From positions 1 through 9,815 of the forward strand of contig JAJZCJ010000112.1 in NCBI GenBank assembly GCA_021846145.1: a stretch of DNA of 9,815 bases. Reading direction: 5' to 3'. The translations under genes were made by a program, and so were the position numbers. Numbering within the stretch: position 1 is the stretch's first letter; each line of letters starts with the position of its first letter. Shown here piece by piece: positions 6,572 through 9,815 of this stretch. Below the pieces are notes generated by a model, which saw only the letters and a list, made by a program, of their open reading frames with translations, searched no databases and was not told the DNA's origin. Source of the stretch: Bacillota bacterium. Its GTDB lineage: Bacteria; Bacillota; Bacilli; Alicyclobacillales; SLC66.

Positions 6572-7861
6572 TTACAAAATCCACTCCTCTTGATCAGGTT
6601 GGTAGACCACATGATTCCCCCCCATTTTTTTGCCGTGGTATAATCTTTGATCCGCAAGGCGATATGCCTCTTGGTAAGTGGATGCTTCCCGTGGTATTTC
6701 AACAATGCCAGCCGTAACACCCAGACTGTATGTACGCAACGGACTTTTTGCAAGCATATTTCTCATTTGCCATACCCATCGTCCACTCCACTTCGTGTTT
6801 TGCAACACCAGGACAAATTCATCGCCGCCCAGTCTCGCTACCCAGTCTCCTTTGCGCAATGCTTTGCTAATGTAAAGAGCGATCGACTGTAGTGCATCAT
6901 CCCCCATTTGATGACCTTGCGTATCATTCAATAACTTAAAGTGATCCAAATCAAAAAGCACAAACACAGCAGGCTTGTTACTTTGATCAAGAAAATAATT
7001 TTCCATATGAGTTTCGAGCGCTCTGCGATTCCAAATGCCCGTCAACGAATCATAATCCAATTGATCGCGAAGTTTCTTGCGTTGATTAATGAGTTGAATG
7101 GCCATCCGGTAATAATCAAGCAAAAAACGCATTAAGTTCTGATCTTCTAATCCAGCATCCTGAATTAAATACACTACCTCACCACTATTGCGTTCTAACG
7201 AAAGATTATAGCGAAGCAGTTGAAAAGTCTGATGCTCATATTCTATATATAATGGCAAACCATGCTTTTGCTGATGGATGTAATAATCCTGTGCATCCTT
7301 TTGAATCATATTCATGTAAAATGCTGATATAGTGATGCGCCCAAAGCACTCAGAATGCGTAATTTCCCCGTCCACAAAAAGGAAATAACAGCCACCAATT
7401 AAGTTCATCAATTGTATAAATAAATCACGAAACTGTAGCCATAATTCAGCAGGGTTTTCGAGAAATAAGAGCACATCAGATAACCGAAAGAGCCACTGCA
7501 TGATATTATTATCATTACGTAAATGTTCAATTTCTTGGTTAAAATCCAATGGAATAACGATGGATAAGATGCCTTGAAAAACCACACGATCGTCATAAAC
7601 AGGGAAAGCAATGACCGTATAAGGAAATCCTAGCAATTCCGTCTGTACTTCTTGTATTGTCCAACGCCTTTGCTGCCAAGTTTGAGCGGTTACCGACCCG
7701 ACCATGATGGGATCAATGATAGACATACCAATCTGAAATGTGAAAGGTAACCGAGCAGAATCACGATAAAAAGTAATAACACCTTCTGCATTGACGAAGG
7801 TGATCGCTGAATCACTCGGCAAAATTTGCGCGGCTTGGTGTAACAGATGATCTATTTCCAC
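6572..7861 (-). CDS. GGDEF-domain protein, predicted diguanylate cyclase
   Basis: This protein has 429 residues from the preferred start. Residues about 265-425 are a GGDEF domain, which makes c-di-GMP from two GTP. DYDSLTGIWNRRAL opens the domain, FDLDHFK carries the metal-binding aspartate near 304, and RLGGDEFV at 343-350 holds the active site. RKGD at 336-339 stands five residues before GGDEF, so the RxxD inhibitory site for product feedback is present. Residues 1-250 form an unassigned sensory region; the stretch near 40-110 (PFTFQIG, then IAFPVYDD and FQGILSIVIPLD) looks GAF- or PAS-like. No transmembrane helix is convincing. GTG at 7861 is chosen because GGGAG (7875-7871) is 9 nt upstream; an in-frame ATG at 7903 has no ribosome binding site and nearly coincides with the likely transcription start. 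It lies 132 nt before the STAS gene on the same strand. Confidence 0.86.
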   Translation of the reverse strand: MEIDHLLHQAAQILPSDSAITFVNAEGVITFYRDSARLPFTFQIGMSIIDPIMVGSVTAQTWQQRRWTIQEVQTELLGFPYTVIAFPVYDDRVVFQGILSIVIPLDFNQEIEHLRNDNNIMQWLFRLSDVLLFLENPAELWLQFRDLFIQLMNLIGGCYFLFVDGEITHSECFGRITISAFYMNMIQKDAQDYYIHQQKHGLPLYIEYEHQTFQLLRYNLSLERNSGEVVYLIQDAGLEDQNLMRFLLDYYRMAIQLINQRKKLRDQLDYDSLTGIWNRRALETHMENYFLDQSNKPAVFVLFDLDHFKLLNDTQGHQMGDDALQSIALYISKALRKGDWVARLGGDEFVLVLQNTKWSGRWVWQMRNMLAKSPLRTYSLGVTAGIVEIPREASTYQEAYRLADQRLYHGKKMGGNHVVYQPDQEEWIL

Positions 7862-7908
7862 ATGACACCGCTCCCTTTCGCATGCCGAAAATAAGTCTAC
7901 CATTAGAT

Positions 7909-7917
7909 ATTATCACA
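7909..7917 (-). promoter_or_regulatory. Possible extended -10 promoter of the GGDEF gene
   Basis: On the minus strand TGT followed by GATAAT (7914-7909) forms an extended -10 with a 5/6 core. The -35 region is poor, as is common for extended -10 promoters. Initiation would be near 7902, supporting translation from the GTG at 7861. On the plus strand the area also shows TCACAA twice, 11 bp apart. Confidence 0.35.
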
Positions 7918-8004
7918 ACGCTTTCACAAACACATCGTACCTTCATCACGGAAATAAGGTAATGTAGTCATAACGACCATCATTAAAAAAAGCGAGGAAA
8001 ACAG

Positions 8005-9141
8005 ATGCGAAACATAAATTATCATGAACGACCGATTCTTGCATTTTGGGAAACTACGCGTGCTTGCCTATTAAGTTGTGCACATTGCCGGGCAGAAGCA
8101 ATGGCTGAACCACTCCCAGGTGAACTATCTAACGAAGAAGGAAAGCAATTTATCCGATCGTTACTTGAATTTGGCAAACCATATCCCGTCTTAATTCTCA
8201 CAGGTGGCGATGTGCTAATGAGAAACGACGCGATGGAACTCGTCGACTATGCAAAAAGTCTCGAAATACCCGTCGCGATGTCTCCGAGCGTAACACCTAA
8301 TTTAACGATAGAAAGAATGCAACAAATGAAGGCGCTCGGCATTAGAATGGTGTCCATCAGTTTAGACGGCGCAGTAGCTGCCACGCACGAAACGATCCGC
8401 GGAATACCTGGACACTTTGAACAAACACTGCAGGCACTACGACAACTAGTCGAACTTGGCTTTCATGTACAAGTGAACACGGCAGTCATGCGCGATAACG
8501 CAAAAGAACTCGCTGCGATTGCTGAAATTTTAAAAACAATAGGCGTTGAGACATGGGAAGTATTTTTTCTTGTACACGTGGGACGCGGACAAAACAGTCA
8601 TGAGCTAAGCCCCGCCGAATGTGAAGACGTAGTACATTTTTTATATGACGCGTCTGCCTATGACCTTGTCGTTCGCACAGTGGAAGGTCCATTTTTCAGG
8701 CGGATTATCAAATGGCGTGAACGCGACGAACTGAATACCCAAGTGAATCCAGAGCAAGTGGCCTCCCATTACCAGCTTGGTGGCCTTTACAGAGAATTGG
8801 CAACTGATTTGGTTCACCGACTTGGTGACGCAACCGCCGCTCCCAAAGCACAAACTAGTCAGACCAGAGATGGCAAAGGGATCGTGTTTGTCTCCTACGA
8901 CGGAACAGTCTATCCTGCTGGCTTTCTGCCACTTCCACTAGGAAACATTCGCGATCAAAATATCGCAACCATTTACCGTTCACAACCGGTGCTTCAGCAA
9001 ATTCGCAACGCGGAATTTACAGGGCGCTGCGGAGTATGTGATTACAAGGACCTTTGTGGCGGTTCAAGGGCACGCGCCTTTGCCCATAGTGGTGATCCAC
9101 TTGCAGAAGATCCAGCTTGCGCGTATGTTCCATTAGCATGA
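8005..9141 (+). CDS. Radical SAM/SPASM-domain protein (NirJ/AhbD-like, resembles TIGR04053)
   Basis: This is a 378-residue radical SAM enzyme. C21-x3-C25-x2-C28 binds the SAM-cleaving [4Fe-4S] cluster, and ILTGGDV at 64-70 is the GGE-like SAM-binding motif. Residues 110-200 continue the partial barrel. The C-terminal SPASM-type segment has C342, C345, C351 and C372 (GRCGVCDYKDLCGG), enough for one auxiliary cluster. At the VYPAGFLPLPLGN position, where many SPASM enzymes have a further cysteine, there is A305. The opening ERPILAFWETTRACLLSCAHCRAEA-type sequence resembles heme-pathway enzymes NirJ/AhbD and the TIGR04053 family, whose substrate I do not know. The start is well supported: GAGG (7994-7997) 7 nt before the ATG. 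It diverges from the GGDEF gene. No peptide substrate gene is evident beside it, and a separate promoter follows for the next gene. Confidence 0.85.
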   Translation: MRNINYHERPILAFWETTRACLLSCAHCRAEAMAEPLPGELSNEEGKQFIRSLLEFGKPYPVLILTGGDVLMRNDAMELVDYAKSLEIPVAMSPSVTPNLTIERMQQMKALGIRMVSISLDGAVAATHETIRGIPGHFEQTLQALRQLVELGFHVQVNTAVMRDNAKELAAIAEILKTIGVETWEVFFLVHVGRGQNSHELSPAECEDVVHFLYDASAYDLVVRTVEGPFFRRIIKWRERDELNTQVNPEQVASHYQLGGLYRELATDLVHRLGDATAAPKAQTSQTRDGKGIVFVSYDGTVYPAGFLPLPLGNIRDQNIATIYRSQPVLQQIRNAEFTGRCGVCDYKDLCGGSRARAFAHSGDPLAEDPACAYVPLA

Positions 9142-9151
9142 TTTTTCCACA

Positions 9152-9180
9152 TAGACAACACTAATATGATGCGGTAAAAT
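9152..9180 (+). promoter_or_regulatory. Sigma-A promoter of the riboswitch leader
   Basis: TAGACA (9152-9157) and TAAAAT (9175-9180) are each 5/6 matches to consensus and are separated by exactly 17 nt. Initiation near 9187 places the full aptamer in a leader of about 260 nt before the KamA-family gene. It starts only 10 nt after the preceding stop codon, and I see no terminator between them. Confidence 0.65.
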
Positions 9181-9201
9181 TGAATTGCATTTCCCATAAA
9201 T

Positions 9202-9331
9202 GCGCTGAATTCTTTGAAGAAAAGAAGCGGGGGACCCGAGTTTTGTGGGGTGAATCCAATCGTCCGACCTAAAGGGAGCGATTGGTAGGGTGAACTTTCC
9301 ACCCGAATCCGACAGCTAACTTCGTAAGCGT
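9202..9331 (+). promoter_or_regulatory. c-di-AMP riboswitch (ydaO-yuaA class)
   Basis: The segment carries the conserved blocks of the ydaO-yuaA aptamer in order: GCGCTGAAT near 9202, GCGGGGGACCCGA at 9227-9239, GGGGTGAATCC at 9245-9255, AAGGGAG near 9273, CCCGAATCCGACAGCTAAC at 9302-9320 and TTCGTAAGCGTT at 9321-9332. GCGCT (9202-9206) can pair with AGCGT (9327-9331) to close P1, giving a length of 130 nt, normal for the class. These RNAs bind cyclic di-AMP, and most characterised ones lower expression when it is abundant; targets are often cell-wall, potassium or osmolyte genes. Together with the promoter and platform it fills the 305-nt gap between the flanking genes. The downstream target here is a KamA-family radical SAM gene. 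Confidence 0.92.
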
Positions 9332-9439
9332 TGAAAGTAGGGGAATATTTTAATTGATGCAGGCATAAATTGGATATGCTTGTTTTCACCTCTACACGCA
9401 TGATTAGCCCCGTTTCCTTCTTCCTACTTTTGAAGGGGG
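9331..9439 (+). promoter_or_regulatory. Riboswitch expression platform with possible Shine-Dalgarno control
   Basis: No intrinsic terminator with a proper U-run is visible. Instead, 9331-9343, directly at the 3' edge of the aptamer, can pair with 9421-9433 over 13 positions counting G-U pairs; the core AAAGTAGG/CCTACTTT is perfect. An alternative hairpin, CCTTC (9416-9420) with GAAGG (9432-9436), and CCCC (9408-9411) facing the GGGGG of the ribosome site (9435-9439) would hide the Shine-Dalgarno. A weak stem AGGCATA/TATGCTT (9361-9381) followed by GTTTT is also present. Translational switching is my inference. Confidence 0.45.
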
Positions 9440-9446
9440 ATTATTG

Positions 9447-9815
9447 ATGTTGCCGAAATACCACACCCATCTTACCCAGATCAATGAACTCTCTGTCGCT
9501 GAACAATCACGATTAAAACCCATATCAGAAACTTATCTTTTTCGTCTCAATGAATACTATAAGGGACTGATCAATTGGGACGACCCTACCGACCCCATTC
9601 GCAAAATAGCTATACCAAGCGAACACGAACTAGATGAATATGGGCAGTTAGACCCTTCTGAAGAACATCAAAATTACGTCGTACCCGGATGCCAACACAA
9701 ATATACGACCACTGCTTTATTACTCGTGTCTGAAGTATGTGGAACTTATTGTCGGTTCTGTTTTCGAAAGCGATTGTTTAAAAACGACGTACATGAAACT
9801 TCCTTGAATACTGAT
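9447..9815 (+). CDS. KamA-family radical SAM aminomutase-like protein, 3' end outside window
   Basis: This is the N-terminal 123 residues; family members run to roughly 350-450. After a helical N-terminus the sequence DPTDPIRK (48-55) and VVPGCQHKYTTTALLLVSEV (79-98) matches the lead-in to the KamA/EpmB group. C99-x3-C103-x2-C106 (CGTYCRFCFRKRL) is the radical SAM cluster motif. Relatives use SAM and PLP to move an amino group from the alpha to the beta carbon, for example lysine to beta-lysine. The cluster region differs from canonical lysine 2,3-aminomutase, which as I recall reads CSMYCRHCTRRR, so the substrate is uncertain; the PLP lysine would be beyond the edge. AAGGGGG (9433-9439) lies 7 nt before the ATG. 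Expression is probably controlled by the c-di-AMP riboswitch in its leader. Confidence 0.82.
   Translation, partial: MLPKYHTHLTQINELSVAEQSRLKPISETYLFRLNEYYKGLINWDDPTDPIRKIAIPSEHELDEYGQLDPSEEHQNYVVPGCQHKYTTTALLLVSEVCGTYCRFCFRKRLFKNDVHETSLNTD

Noticed and set aside
9361..9386. Intrinsic terminator in the riboswitch leader
   Set aside because: The stem AGGCATA/TATGCTT is weak and AT-rich and is followed only by GTTTT, so I do not call it a terminator.
9042..9401. Minus-strand open frame across the riboswitch
   Set aside because: It runs antisense to both the radical SAM gene and a strongly conserved structured RNA, and has no recognisable domain.
1..9815. CRISPR array, tRNA or rRNA genes
   Set aside because: No regularly spaced identical repeats and no tRNA- or rRNA-like conserved segments were seen on either strand.

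Overview
The window looks like chromosome of a Bacillota member, probably a Bacilli-type spore-former relative. The reasons are a ydaO-type c-di-AMP riboswitch, an RsbV/SpoIIAA-like STAS protein beside a SpoIIE/RsbU-type phosphatase, purine-rich Shine-Dalgarno sites, and consensus sigma-A promoters. An Alicyclobacillaceae-like host would fit, but that is a guess. Base composition looks moderate and fairly even throughout.

Layout. (a) 1-446, minus: 5' part of an IS607-family serine transposase that runs off the left edge. (b) 625-1815, plus: a DHA1-type MFS exporter whose promoter overlaps a palindrome. (c) 1834-3817, minus: a two-gene unit of a MerR/cobalamin-binding regulator resembling the light sensor CarH/LitR, followed 16 nt later by a Rieske oxygenase. 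(d) 3818-3997: a compact divergent control region with a promoter on each strand and several TnTACA-like half-sites. (e) 3998-5062, plus: an EAL protein (predicted c-di-GMP phosphodiesterase). (f) 5048-7861, minus: GGDEF protein (predicted diguanylate cyclase), STAS anti-anti-sigma protein and PAS-PP2C phosphatase. The last of these overlaps the 3' end of the EAL gene tail-to-tail. (g) 8005-9141, plus: a radical SAM/SPASM protein. (h) 9142-9446: a promoter, a c-di-AMP riboswitch and its expression platform, leading into (i) a KamA-family radical SAM gene cut by the right edge.

How the genes may work together (inference). The CarH-like regulator probably represses its own operon, and perhaps the divergent EAL gene, through the shared intergenic sites. 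This would make both the Rieske enzyme and c-di-GMP breakdown responsive to light or adenosylcobalamin. Across the convergent junction lie a c-di-GMP synthase and a partner-switching pair (phosphatase plus STAS protein) of the kind that controls alternative sigma factors. Together the block looks like a signalling island joining light/B12, c-di-GMP and stress-type regulation. No anti-sigma kinase or sigma factor is present in the window. The right end belongs to a separate second-messenger circuit, c-di-AMP acting on a KamA-family enzyme, which may relate to osmolyte metabolism.
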